A stretch of 64,000 nucleotides of DNA, taken from assembly GCA_020631735.1 (NCBI GenBank), contig CM036158.1:86491421-86555420 (forward strand). The letters are read 5' to 3'. The notes beneath the pieces were generated by a model. The model searched no databases. It was not told the DNA's origin and saw nothing but the letters and a program-made list of their open reading frames with translations. The position numbers and the translations under genes are program-made. This document shows, in pieces, positions 34,442 to 45,951 of this stretch (within the stretch, counting starts at the first letter, position 1; every line of letters starts with the position of its first letter). Source of the stretch: Saccharum officinarum (lineage: Eukaryota; Streptophyta; Magnoliopsida; Poales; Poaceae).

Positions 34442-34831
34442 TCATGGGCACTTGGGCCTGGTGCGGTTGCCGTGGCCGGTGGTCATGTCGCGGTAGCAGG
34501 GGCACTCGTCCTTGTGGCCCGCGGTGCCGGACGGCACGCAGTTGCAGGTGGCGCAGCAGATCCCGCAGTACCTGAGGCAGTCGTCGTGCCGGCTCGCCTT
34601 GGAGCACCTCACCCCGCACTTGCCGTCGCAGAACGCTGCCCAAAATCCAAAGGAAGAAGAAGAAGCTCGATCGTGTGAATAGCCAAGATATGCCCAGCCC
34701 AGCATTAGAAACGGCATGAGATCATGGAGCTGCTGGCGGTTACCTGATCCAGCCATGGAGACACGGGGCGATGGTGGCGCCAGGAGGAGGAAGAGGAGGA
34801 GAGCAACGGTGGCGGTGGCCTCAAGCTTCAT
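34442..34831 (-). CDS. GASA/snakin gibberellin-regulated cysteine-rich peptide, 93 aa
   Basis: Two exons on the minus strand: 34744-34831, with ATG at 34831, and 34442-34635, with TGA at 34442-34444. The intron has GT/AG ends and splits the codon before Ala-Phe-Cys. The N-terminus is a secretory signal peptide ([20 protein letters not shown]). The mature part is the 12-cysteine GASA domain: [40 protein letters not shown] and the C-terminal RPKCP. All 12 cysteines are present and the length is normal. Family members are secreted or apoplastic peptides linked to gibberellin response, growth and antimicrobial defence. An hAT transposon starts 79 bp beyond the stop, likely in the 3' UTR. Reading through the intron as coding would add a Ser-rich insert and is less likely. 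Confidence 0.94.
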   Translation of the reverse strand: MKLEATATVALLLFLLLAPPSPRVSMAGSGNRQQLHDLMPFLMLGWAYLGYSHDRASSSSFGFWAAFCDGKCGVRCSKASRHDDCLRYCGICCATCNCVPSGTAGHKDECPCYRDMTTGHGNRTRPKCP

Positions 34832-34910
34832 TCTGCTCTGCCCACCTGAGGTTTGGGGAGGCTGGGGCGGTGGTGATAAAGTGAGGGTGGTGGCTTGGGG
34901 TTTTGGGGTG

Positions 34911-34917
34911 ATTTATA
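34911..34917 (-). promoter_or_regulatory. TATA box of the GASA gene
   Basis: The minus strand reads 'cgtataaatcacccc', a TATAAAT box about 80 bp upstream of the start codon, which is a normal distance for a short plant leader. Confidence 0.7.
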
Positions 34918-35197
34918 CGACCGTCCTTGCATTGGCTTTTGCTCGGCGGTGATGTAGCCTGTAGCTGTAGCCAGGGGAGGGTAGTTGGGGCTGGCAGCTG
35001 GCAGCTGCAGGCTCTTGGCTCTGGCCTCTGGGTGTGTTGCCTTGCTGCATTGCAGAGGTGTTACTGGCTTGGCCGGTGTGAGTGTGTGAGCACACACCAT
35101 GAACGGACCCATGTCCTCCTAGTGTTGTATTGATGAGATGTGAGCTGGCATCCAAAAGGCTGACCTTTCTTTAAGGGACCGGAGGTCATCGTGCTTT

Positions 35198-35442
35198 GGG
35201 GTGCGTTCACTTCACGAAAAGTGGGTGAAAAGTTACTGTAGCATCTTTCGTTATTATTTGGTAAAATTTGTCTAATCATGGACTAACTAGGCTCAAAAGA
35301 TTTGTCCCGACATTTACAGACAAACTATGCAATTAGTTATCTTTTTTACCTACATTTAATGCTTCATGCATACGTCGAAAGATTTGATGTGGTGGGTGGA
35401 AGAGGAAATATTTTGGGTTGGGACGGAGAAGTGAACAAGGCC
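35198..35442. mobile_element. Tourist-like MITE upstream of the GASA gene
   Basis: Ends 'ggggtgcgttcacttc' and 'gaagtgaacaaggcc' are imperfect inverted copies. The interior has 'actgtagcatctttcg', 'tttgtcccgac' and 'gcaattagttatctttttta'. Located about 370 bp upstream of the GASA start codon. Confidence 0.75.
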
Positions 35443-36491
35443 TTGGTGAATACGTACTACACTTGAGACTTTACCATGGTTAGTTCACATACATACCAAC
35501 GTATGCGGTATACCAAGACTATATGACTGTAGCTGTTCCTAGCCTTGACTACGTAGTACGTACACGCTATCAGACAACTTTGGCGCCAGTAAGTGGTGAA
35601 CTAATAATGGTGCTGAAAATTGTAGGCGGGGTTGTTTAGAGAGGTACACTATCTTATCTTAGGTGGGATTAACGTTGTGTGTATGCATGCTTGTTCAGCC
35701 TGAATTACAACTTACAAGACTGTGTAACTGCAAAACAGCAAAAGCATAGCTGTTTGCACTCTCGCTCAGGCCTCCCCAGCAGCTAGTAGCCAGGAAGCGA
35801 TCAAAAGTACGAGACGGTCCATCACCGTGTTGCCTCGTGCCTGTGGCGTGTGGGGATCGCAAATCGGATGAGCATGTCCTCCAATCGCCGTTGTCAGATC
35901 AGCTGGGGGACCGGACAAGGGCGAGCCAAGTATGTGGAGGTGGGCGCGGCGGCCACTGCCACGTACGTACGTTTCCCTCTCACGGACCTGGAGGCGCCAT
36001 TCGTCCAGCAGACGGGTACGTACAATGTTGTCGATGGCGGACCCGACACTTAACCCCAGTTTGGCACCTAAACCGCTTGCGGAGATATGCATGTACATTT
36101 ACTTCGTCTAGATAGCAGTCAGTTGCGATAAGTTTCAAAGTCGATCGATCGCGTGTACCGCGTCAACTGTTTCTTGTGCCACGGCCCGCGGCGCGGTCAA
36201 AATGCATGCCAACTGAGGCTCTCATTCTCACTTTCTCGCCCGGCGCGCGGTGCCTCTGAGCCCTCTCGCTCATTCCGTCAGCTCCACATTGTTCACAGCA
36301 CTGCCGTCGGTCCGGTCCGATCTGAACGTGCTGCCTCCCTTTAGCCGGGCAGGTGGAATTGATAGGCGTCTGTTTACTGAATTCTTCATACACGAAGGGA
36401 AGCAGAGCAGCCTGGAACGTTCGCTAGTCACCAGCACGCGTGCTTACTCATCCTCCTAGAGATGTGGCGTGCAAGAGAGTCGCAGCCGCAG
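35443..36491. other. Unassigned intergenic DNA
   Basis: About 1 kb of mixed GC content with several short overlapping open frames (35766-36115 and 36153-36459) that show no domain, splice pattern or family resemblance. Nothing supportable seen. Confidence 0.5.
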
Positions 36492-36500
36492 ACACACCAC

Positions 36501-37024
36501 CGAGGCTGGTAAACGAGCTGGCTCGGCTCGGCTCGGCTCGTTCTGGCTCGTTAGGATAACGAGCCAGCTCGGCTCGGCTCGTTATCTTAACGAGCCAGAA
36601 AGCCAGCTCGGCTCGGCTCGTTACGAGCTCGAGCTGGCTCGTTAGGCTCGCGAGCCAGGAAAAAAAATACAAAATATAATATTTGTATTTATCTAAAGCA
36701 TAAAAATATTAATAATATAAAAATAATATATTCAATAGCTTTAAATCGAATAAAATATTCATATGAGCTAACATATTATCTATTTGTGAAGTGCAAAACA
36801 TGAAGTAATACAAAACTAATATAAGTTATGATGATTTTTTCTCTAAAACTACGGCTCGTTTGGCTCGCGAGCGGCTCACGAGCCAGCTCGAGTTGGCTCG
36901 TTATAGCTAACGAGCTAAAATCCTGGCTCGGCTCGGCTCGTTATCCTAACGAGCCGAGCCGAGCTGAGCCGAGCCAGCCACGAGCCGAGCGAGCTAACGA
37001 GCTTCGAGTTTTTCGTCCAGCCTT
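36501..37024. mobile_element. Mutator-type MITE with 'gctcggctcg' subterminal repeats
   Basis: Flanked by a perfect 9-bp direct repeat ACACACCAC (36492-36500 and 37025-37033), the Mutator-like target size. The ends are cgAGGCTGG and CCAGCCTt. Just inside both ends lie many copies of 'gagccgagcc'/'ggctcggctc' and 'aacgagcc' forming large hairpins, around an AT-rich centre (36660-36840). 524 bp, no coding sequence. Confidence 0.82.
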
Positions 37025-37207
37025 ACACACCACGCGTAGTTACACCAAAGTAAAGATGAGAGAGCACGAGGGGAGTGTCAAGCGGAAGGACAGCAGCACG
37101 CCATGCTTACAAGGCAAGTAAACCACTGGTTTACTACTACAGCTCTTTCACAGGTCTGCTAAAATTTAGCTACTAAACTTTAGTCACTTTAGCTACTGAA
37201 CTGACTA

Positions 37208-37510
37208 AAAAGTGACTAAAATAGTTTAAGGGTGGTTGGATCCAGGATACTAATAAAAAAATAAATTACAGAATCCGTCAGTAGTCCGCGAGACGAATTC
37301 ATTAAGTCTAATTAATCATTCATTAGCACATGTTTACTGTAGCACCACATTGTCAAATCATAGACTAATTAGACTAAAAAAATTCGTCTCGCAAAATAGT
37401 CTCAATCTGTGCATTTAGTTTCGTAATTAGTCTATATTTAATACTCCATGTGTCCAAACATTCGATGGGACATCGACTAAAGTTTAGAGGAGCAAACAAA
37501 CACCCCCTAG
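37208..37510. mobile_element. TIR MITE
   Basis: Left end 'agggtggttggatcc' and right end 'gcaaacaaacacccc' are imperfect inverted copies. The interior has 'gagacgaattcattaag', 'tactgtagcaccacatt' and 'attcgtctcgcaaaatag'. The related copy at 45570-45893 shares these blocks. Confidence 0.65.
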
Positions 37511-37896
37511 TCACATTAGTACCCCCAAGGAGGTGCTAAAATAGGCTAAAGTGTCCAGTGAACAGGGACTGCTCCTCATTATTACTGGTCCTCCACCTTG
37601 ATTTGTGCATTTATTAGAGATAGTTTGGTCTTTGTTGAACTGTTTTAATAGCCTTTAGTCACTAGAAACAAATAGTGGTGACTAAAGTTTAGTTATTGGT
37701 TTTAATAGCTACTATTTTTGTCAAAAAACACGTAATCCTAGCTTTGACCCTAGACACGCCAAGACTAGAACTGCGTTTATTTTTGGGACGGAGAGAGTAA
37801 ATTTTAGTCATGGGGCCTTAATTAGGGCAGCAGCAACGCTGTAAGGTCCAAATAGGCTAGAGGGGGGTAAATAACCTAATTAAAACTTCTACAAGC

Positions 37897-38013
37897 CCCA
37901 TGTTCGGCTGAGCTTATCAGCACGGCTTATCAGCCGTGGAACAGTATTTTTCTCTCACAGCAAATCAGCCACAACCGGCTTATAAGCCAAAAAAACAACC
38001 TGCCGAACAGGGC
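37897..38013. mobile_element. Small MITE nested in the copia solo LTR
   Basis: Ends 'tgttcggctgagcttatcag' and 'gccgaacagggcc' are inverted; the interior arms 'gcttatcagc' and 'cttataagcc' extend the hairpin. About 117 bp, inside the U5 part of the LTR. Confidence 0.65.
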
Positions 38014-38810
38014 CAAGAATTACTTAACCACACGTATTAGTACAAAAGGTGGCGAAGCAAAATGCACTAGCTCTAACTAATTAAGTAAGCCACCTACACA
38101 AGTCTAGTACAAGGCTATCCACTAAACACAACAACAACTACAAGCTAGATACAAGAAGTAATACGAGAGAAGAGCTTCGAGTGATTATACCGTCGTGTAG
38201 AGATGAGAAGTACCAATCAATCAATCATACAAGAGAAATCCTCGGGAAGAGAACGACACAAGAATTTATCCTGAGGTTCACTTGCTTTCCGGCAAGCTAC
38301 TCCCCATTATGGCGATACACCCACTTATCGGTTCGCGAGCTAATCGACTATCAAGAGTCGAGCCCTCGGCGGGCACCGCACAACTGCACATAAGATGGGG
38401 ATCCTTCAAGCCACGAGCTCCACTAGAGTATCCAATTCACGAACTCCCGCGGGGAAGGATCAAGAACCCCTTACAACACTTGGTGAGGACTCCAACAATC
38501 TCCAATTGCGAGCTCAATCACCTCCGCTGCTCCAAGCCGTCTACCGTATCGGGAAACACGGAAGAGTAACAAGAAATCTGCAGCAACTCGGAGATCAAGT
38601 GCCTCTAGAATGCAACTCTCAAGTAATGCACTTGAATCTCACTTAAGATGTGCAACCAAGCAAAGAGATGAGTAGACGGGTTGTTCTCTAGCTCAAATGA
38701 TGTCTCAAAGTCTCAAATGTGCAAGATATGCCCCCAAACCCCGGTCATCTTCTATTTATAGCGAAAGGGTACGCAGCTAGCCATTACAAGACGTCGCAGT
38801 GAAAAACATG

Positions 38811-39185
38811 ATGACCGGACACACCGGTCAGGGTGACTAGACGCGTCCGGTCACTACAGAACAAACAGTAACAGTACGCGTCAGAGAGAGCCGTTGCCGT
38901 GACCGGACGTGCTTCACCGTTTGACCGGACGCACTGCACCCAGCGTCCGGTCGGAGTCCAGAGAGCTCCTACCGCGACCAGACGCGTCCGATCGCATGTG
39001 ACCGGACGCGCCGCGCGTCCGATCAGCTCTTCGCCACGCTGTGCCCCTCTGGGTGCCCGACCGGACGCTCCGGTTCCGTGAGGGACCGGACGCGACGGTT
39101 GCAAACCCTAGTGCCCGCGCCACGTTGAACTGACCGGACGCGTCCGGTCAAACCGGGACCGCGTCCGGTTCAGCGTCCGGTTGGA
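38811..39185. repeat. CCGGACG palindrome cluster in the solo LTR
   Basis: Repeated 'gaccggacgc'/'gcgtccggtc' motifs, including the full palindrome tgaccggacgcgtccggtca near 39131. Position relative to the LTR TATA box matches that of the other copia LTRs. Confidence 0.8.
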
Positions 39186-39897
39186 GTTTTTCAGAGAGAA
39201 ACGCTTCGGACTTTCGCCACCTTTTCTTGCCTCCGGCACAATGGAAAATAGGTTTTTCATTTCCTCGAAAACGCCTGAATCCCCAAACCCCTCTCCACCG
39301 CTCAAACTCCACCGCCTTCGCAAATATGCTAACACCACCATGTGTATATCACCATGTGCATGTATGTTAGCATTTTCACAGTCATTTTCAAGGCGTTATG
39401 TTAGCTCTCAACTAGATCCTAATGCATATGCTCAAGACATTGATCTAGTGGCACATGATTCCCGAGCTAACCGTGATTGCCCCTCTTGATAGTCGGCTAT
39501 GTATCCTAAACCCGGTCAATCACTTCTCTACTCATTTTAGACCGGCAAAAAGAAAACCCTATGGTTATAGCTTTGCCTTGCGCTCTTAGATCCTTTTCCT
39601 CCGCTTGATCATCATGTCTACCATTTTATGTGCATTCCTTCATGATCTTGCTTATCATTTCATACACCAAATCATGTGGTCTTGTGGCCATCTCTCTATG
39701 CCATTTGCTCCTTCATCACGTGTGTTGCTTATGCCTAACTGAAAACACTTAACACATGACATTAGCAACTTGGTGTCATTAATTACCAAAACCAAACTTG
39801 GGATTTCAAACGCAGGCTGCTAGGAGTGTATAGCCTTAGAAAAAAGTAACAGACCACCTAGATATAGCAGCGCCTAGCTATGAAATTTTCCAACCCA

Positions 39898-40580
39898 AGG
39901 CTTTGTTTAGGGGGTGTTTAGTTGGGAAGAAGAAAATTTTTGATGTCACATCGGATGTGTCGGAAGGATGTCGGGAAAAAATTTTGGATACTAATAAATA
40001 AACAAATTACAGAATCTGTCAGGAAACTGCGAGACGAATCTAACGATACTAATTAATCTGTCATTAGCACATGTGGGGTTACTGTAGCACTTAAAGATTT
40101 TCATGGACTAATTAGGCTTAAAAGATTCGTCTCGCGATTTCCCCGAGAACTATGTAATTAGTTTTTTTCGTCTACATTTAGTACTCCATGCATATATCCA
40201 AAGATGCTCTTTTACTGTAGAAGACAAAAAAATTTGGGAACTAAACACAACCTTAGATCCAAAAACTTTTCACCCAAAACTATCACATCAAATCTTACGG
40301 CACATATATGGAGTATTAAATGTAGACAAAAAAAACTAATTGCACAGTTTGGTTGGAAATTGCGAGATGAACATTTTGAGCCTAATTAGTCCGTGATTTG
40401 ACACTAAAAGTACAAATGTGCTAATGACAGATTAATTAGGTTTAATAAATTCATCTCGCGGTTTCTAGGCAAGCTATGTAATTAATTTTTTTATTAGTAT
40501 CCGAAAATCCCTTCTAACATCGCACGAAACATCCGATGTGATATTTTCACCAAAAAAATTTTCGCATCTATACAAGGTCC
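39898..40580. mobile_element. Tourist-like MITE, split by a second MITE
   Basis: The left end 'aaggctttgttta' continues after the nested element as 'gatccaaaaacttttcaccc'. The right end 'cgcatctatacaaggtcc' is the inverted partner. The interior shares the common MITE blocks. Confidence 0.7.
39910..40252. mobile_element. Tourist MITE with TTA target duplication, nested
   Basis: Ends 'gggggtgtttagttggg' and 'gggaactaaacacaacc', flanked by TTA on both sides (39907-39909 and 40253-40255). That duplication supports PIF/Harbinger (Tourist) origin for this family. It is inserted inside the MITE at 39898-40580. Confidence 0.85.
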
Positions 40581-40665
40581 AAGTGAATTCTATCCTCTGA
40601 CACACTACTAGCCCATGCCTGCAAGTGTTCTGTCTTTGGTATTGTAGTGAGGCTGTGCTGCTTTA

Positions 40666-40881
40666 GGCCCCGTTTGGTTTCCCTTATTTTTTTAACACCT
40701 ATCGTATCAAATGTTTGGACATATGTATGGAGTGTTAAATATAGACTAATTATGAAACTAATTGCATAGATTGAGAATAATTTACGAGACGAATCTATTA
40801 AGCCTAATTAGTCCATTATTAGTATCCGAACACTATTTGGTCAACCTCTGTTAAAGTTTAACGGGGCGAACCAAACAGGCC
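40666..40881. mobile_element. Tourist-like MITE
   Basis: Ends 'ggccccgtttggtt' and 'cgaaccaaacaggcc' are inverted copies, with TTTA on both sides (40662-40665 and 40882-40885), consistent with a TTA duplication. The adjoining 40886-41190 shows only a short frame on the minus strand without family resemblance. Confidence 0.82.
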
Positions 40882-41190
40882 TTTAGCTCTCCAATGTGCG
40901 CGAGGATGACTGCTTCCAGTTTTCTTTAGACGAAGCACTCGACGCTTCTGCAGGAGGTACTGACACCTTGCGAGGCAGCTCATGCATGTGAGGTGGACAC
41001 CAATTGCTTATGTGGAGGTTGAGGCTAAGACCAACCGTACTGGAACTGTGTACGAACCTGGAGTAGTGTTTACTGTAGAGAAAACGCCGCAGCGGGCACG
41101 GTAAATAACGCGCTACACGCCTTCGTCCTGCTATTTTCGGCAACATGCAGGGCGTACGCTACAGAGTGTGGGGGCCGCGGGCAGGGGCTG

Positions 41191-44100
41191 TGTAACACCC
41201 CGGGTGTTATAGTTGCTAATTAATCTGCCATGTCATCATAATGCATCGCAAAGCATCCCTGATTAGGTCAACCTTGTTATGCATTAACTAAAATGAGTTT
41301 ACATTTCTAGATTTGATGTGTTTCTTAGTGGTGTGATCCGAACCAAAACCCTAATTTCGAATGACACCGCAAATACTTAGTCCATGCCCTGCGTAATTTG
41401 AGGTGTGTGACTGTGTTACACACTAGTGTCAAGTGTAGGGTATGAGCTCAAGTGCAACACATAAAATGAAGCTCCAAGTTTGAGTTTGGATTGGAATCCA
41501 AAAACTTGTCACGAGTTTTCTGATTCGAATTTAAATTCAAATTTAGAGAAATGTTAAAAGAATTTCAAAAGCTAAATTGGTCAACCAAGAGTGGCATTTG
41601 GTCAATCATGTCATGTTTGTCCAAATGATGCCCTTGGATGATGGTTTGATCATTAAGTAATCACTAATTAAGGTTGCAACAATTTCCAATTGAAAATTTC
41701 CCCGAAAACCCTAAATTTCAAAACCCTGTTTTACCCCTTTTTAAATAATTCAAAATCTAAGCAAAATTTGGGAAAAAGTTCAAAACCAAGTTTGTAGAAC
41801 TTTTCAAGGCTACAACTTTGGTGTTTAGAGTTTTCAAAGTTTTAGTGTAAAATGTGGAGCAATTTTGAAAATAAACAAATTTCAGATTTGACCCCTTTTT
41901 GTCCCCAAACTTAAATTTCAAAATGGATGTAGAATTTGAAAATGTTTTGAATAGCAAAGTTGTAGGTTTTGGCTAGATGTACAACTTTAGTGTTTGGAGT
42001 TTCTGAAGTTTCAATGAAAAATCCAAAGTAATTTCTAAATTACCAAATTTCTAAAAAATGTCCCCTTTTGAATTTAAACTCAAATTTCAAAATCCAGTTA
42101 TAATTTAAAAAAGTGTTCAGTACAAAACTTGTAGAGATTGAAATTCTGAAGATTTCATATCATGGAAATTTTCAAGTTGTTACATGAATTTAAGAGTAAT
42201 TTGATAAAAACAGTTTGAAATTTGCAATTTGGGGGGGAGCTACAGTGCTCCAGCGAATCACGCACGGGCAGTGCACGGCATGGGCGCCGGCGAGCCGCCG
42301 GGACGCTTCCAGGCCGTTCTCGTGAGCGCGTGAATGCCACCTCGATCGCGCGCCTTCCAGCACACCAGACGGGTCGGAGACCCCTATATAAGGCCAAGCA
42401 AGCCGTTGTTTTTCTTCCTCCTCTTTCTCTGTTTCATCGCCGCCGCTTAGCTCTGCCGCTCGCCGCTGCCACCGTTGAGCCGCCACCAGTCACGCAAACC
42501 GCACCGTCAAGTTCGCCTCTCCCTCGCGCATCTCGTGGTCCAACTGCTCTAGTCTTTCTCCCACCTAAATCGCCGCACCACTGTTTCCCGTGCCCAACTC
42601 CGATGACCGAGCCGCCTCACGTGGCCAGCACCCTCCACCGCCTCCCAGCGCCTCCTTGTGGCTTCACTGCGACTGCTGTAAGCTCCTGTTGCTCCCCGTG
42701 CTTTTCGCTTCAGATGGTACCGTAGTGGATCGCTGGGACGCCGATCACCGTGGTAGCCGGTCCGCCATGGCCGTCGGGAAGGTCTTCTCGGAGCTGTAGC
42801 ATAGCCGTTAGGTGTTAAAATGGATTCGTGGTGAAGTGTAGATGCCATTGAGCAGCTTGGTTGGGCGACCGACGCCGTGATCGCCGGCCGGCCACCGTGC
42901 GGGCATGGTCGGGTCACGGGAGAGAAGGAGAGAGCGGAGGAAGGGGATGATAGGCGGGGCCGGGATGTCAGCGAGAGAGGGAGCGCGGGCGCGGGCGCGG
43001 CTGGGCTGGCTGCCGAGCCGCGTGCGCGGTGCTGGGCCGAGCGCAGGCGGGCGCGGATGCGAGCGGGCCGCTCTGCTGGGCTGAGCTGAAGGGAAGTCGG
43101 CCCGATTTGTTTTTTTGTTTTTCTTTTTCAAAAATATGAATAGTACTAATATTTGTTTATTTTATTAAAAATTCTGTAGAGCTCCAAAAATTATGAAAAA
43201 GTTTGTGTAAGCTTTTCAAGGTGTAAACTACCTAGGAAAAATATTACATGCTAAATTGGATTACTTTGTGCAGGATATTTAATTAGTTCTATTAATTATT
43301 AAATGCAACTTCCATGAATTTTAATAATTAAAATTTTAATCCAAAAATTATGAAATTGATTTTAACACTGTTTTAGGTCATGTTTAATCCATAGAAAAGT
43401 TTAAGCTTGTTTAGATAAAGTATGATCACTTATTAATTATGCCCTAATTAATTAAATGTTAAATAAATGTTAAATGGATAACTTTAAGTGTTGTGTGCCC
43501 TTTTGATTGAGTGATGACCTTAGGTCACTAATCCTTGGTGATCTTTGGCACTTTAATTTCCAGTTTAAGCTCGTTAGTAACATACCTGGTAGTAAAAGCT
43601 GGTATCGCTTAAGTTATCGCTATTAGTTAGTAGGTTTTACTGTTTTGCGACTGTACCGCGAAGGAAAGTTGTACTCAAGTCGTAAACTATGGCATATCAT
43701 CATCAAGCATCATGTTTATCATCGAGCATCATTTTGAAGCATGTTATACTCGTGTAGTTCCCGCTTTCGAAGAAGTTGAAGTTGCCGAGCAAGCCTCTAG
43801 AGAAGAGTTGTCGTCGATGGGTTCTGGACCAGAAGTCGGAGTCCTCGAGTCTGAGTCAGTCGTCGCGTCAGAGTAAGGCAAGCCCCGGTGCATTTAAACC
43901 CTACCTTGAGATTTACAAATCTTTATTATTATTATAATTTACTGCATTAAGTAATTAGGAGTTGAGTGATAACCTAATTGTTGCATTGTCATCCTTGATT
44001 ATTGCGATATCACCCTTGATACCTGTTTTACGGAAAATGCGTAGTATGCTTCACTATGCTTATGAGTTAAGCTTTTTAAATGAATGTTTACTCGGCCATG

Positions 44101-45271
44101 ACGGCATACTTAATGAATATTGAAATATGAGAATGAACTTGTAAGATCGGGCAGGTGGTTTGGCCACTGCTAACTTGCATTAGGAGAGGAGTCTTAATGT
44201 ATCGTTTCCGCCTTATCAGTTAAGGAGCGTACGTTATTGGCCCTCGCGTCATGGAGTTTTTATTAACACTAGCCATGTACCCATGTCGGGTAAAGCCTTA
44301 CTTCGACTAGTCCATTATGAGAACGTCTAGACTCGCACTGGGAGTGGAGAGATGGCGAGAGTAGCGTGTACCCTCGGGGCTAGAATTGGGCCAGGTTCGA
44401 GGAGTACTGTGCTCTCGGGCAGCGATGGACATGTTCTGGTTTTGGGTTACTCGTGTAAGAGTTGATATATGCAAGATTCGGTTCTACATATGTCGTGTGG
44501 TTAGAAATCCATAGCTGGGTAAATAAAGCGGTTCGAATCGTCATTGCTCCACGAGAAAGGAGTCTTGGCCTTGCACCAACATCGCAGTTAAGAACTGAAA
44601 TTGAAAGAAAAAATGAGAAAGGTTTTGATGATAATTACTTTGATCTAGATTAGGATCACTTAGGATTAGTTAATGAACCATTAATGATAAAAGTAAAACA
44701 TTGAAAGTAAGGACTCACTTTAGTAAGGTTTTATGCAAAAGAAAATTTGATTATGGAATACCCGTACCTTGATTCCCTAAAGCTAGCATACCCTTGGAGT
44801 CTTTTTCTTAGTCGGGTAAGTCTTGTTGAGTACTCTCGTACTCAGGGTTTGTTGAACCCCTTGTTGCAGGTACGGTTTATGAACAAGTCTGCTTTGAGCC
44901 TTGTTGAATGACCGTTGTGGCTGAAGAAAGTGATGACAAGTAGACTGTGTGGCCTCTGGGCAAGACATCCCGTTTGTGTGATTGTAATAAAGTTACTACT
45001 GATACTTCTCTACTACTGGTTTGTAATAATGCTACATAAGGTTTGAGGTTTGGAAACTGGTTTGTAAACTTAAGTTATTGTAAGACTTCTGCTACTTTAC
45101 TCTGATGGTATTTTGAATAAACTGTTGTAATATTGTAATACTCCTGTGATTGGATCCTGTTCGGAGGAAAGCATGCCTTTTAAGTTATGAGGAACATAAG
45201 TACAGCTGTCAGAGGTCGTTATGACAATGACGGGTACATGTGGGCCATCATAATTAGGAGGTTCTGTGATA
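41191..45271 (+). repeat. gypsy-type solo LTR, 4.1 kb
   Basis: Starts TGTAACACCCCGGG and ends GGTTCTGTGATA. The flanks GGCTG (41186-41190) and AGCTG (45272-45276) are a 5-bp duplication with one difference. No gag, pol, PBS or polypurine tract lies next to it. Its 3' 2.2 kb recurs inverted at 14566-16765. U3 is short: the TATA box is at 42384-42391, followed by a GC-rich leader-like region (42420-43090) and over 2 kb of U5. The open frames in the GC-rich part are not credible genes. Confidence 0.85.
42384..42391 (+). promoter_or_regulatory. Solo LTR TATA box
   Basis: CTATATAAGG context ('gacccctatataaggcc'), the best promoter candidate in the LTR, preceding the GC-rich leader. Confidence 0.65.
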
Positions 45272-45289
45272 AGCTGCCGCACAGAGAAA

Positions 45290-45568
45290 GTGGTGGGCCC
45301 CACGATTTCAACTAACTAAAAAGTGTTATAACTCACAAACCAAAGAACCAAATTAAATTCCGATTGTACCATTAAATTTGTTTCAATAAATACTTCAAAA
45401 CAAGATGACACATGGATATATTTAGATAAAGTGACAAGTGAGCTCCACAGTGGATAGAGGAGGATACAGAGGATGGATGGATGCGGAAAAACAGTATATT
45501 TTGTGGTGACTAGGATGGAATATTCCTTTTAGAGGATGAATATAGAGGTCCACGAGTGCGGATAGTCT
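45290..45568. repeat. Truncated copy of the repeat at 29277-29720
   Basis: Shares with 29435-29720, in the same orientation, 'ataactcacaaaccaaa', 'ttagataaagtgacaagtg', 'gaggatgaatatagag' and 'gagtgcggatag'. The left terminal part is missing. Confidence 0.7.
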
Positions 45569-45569
45569 A

Positions 45570-45893
45570 AGAGGTTGTTTGATCCATCGACTAAAGTTTA
45601 TAAGGTGTCACATGGGGATGTTGCATGAAGTGCTCGGATACTAATAAAAAAACAAATTACAGGATCCGTTATTAATCCGTGAGACAAATTTATTAAGCAT
45701 AATTAATCCGTCATCAGCATATGTTTACTGTAGCACAACATTTTCAAATTATGGACAAATTAGGCTTAAAAATTCGTCTCGTAAAATAGTCTCAATCTGT
45801 GTATTTAGTTTCATAAATAATCTATATTTAATACTTCATATATATATATATATCTAAATATTTGATAGGAGAGCGACTAAATTTAGAGGCGGA
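45570..45893. mobile_element. TIR MITE, related to 37208-37510
   Basis: Shares 'gatactaataaaaaaa', 'aaattacaggatccgt', 'tgtttactgtagcac' and 'gtaaaatagtctcaatctg' with the copy at 37208-37510. The terminal repeats are eroded: the left has 'gaggttgtttgatcc' and the right 'gcgactaaatttagag'. Confidence 0.6.
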
Positions 45894-45951
45894 TTGCAGC
45901 AGGATACTCCGTACGTTCGAGGTCACGTCCTGGGTTAGAGACAGTCAGGCC

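Larger units (their letters stand above)
37840..39808 (-). repeat. copia solo LTR, perfect 5-bp target duplication
   Basis: In its own orientation it starts TGAAATCCCAAGTTTGG and ends TATTTGGACCTTACA. AACGC flanks both sides (37835-37839 and 39809-39813). There is no internal element sequence on either side, so it is a solo LTR left by recombination between two LTRs. It is the inverted relative of the LTR at 13042-14565. It carries the palindrome cluster, a TATA box (38753-38760, minus strand) and a small nested MITE. Confidence 0.92.

Noticed and set aside
35766..36459. Short overlapping open frames between the GASA gene and the Mutator-type MITE
   Set aside because: No family resemblance, domain or splice pattern.
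42222..43131. GC-rich open frames of 80-167 codons
   Set aside because: They lie within the solo LTR; no domain, and frames exist on both strands.
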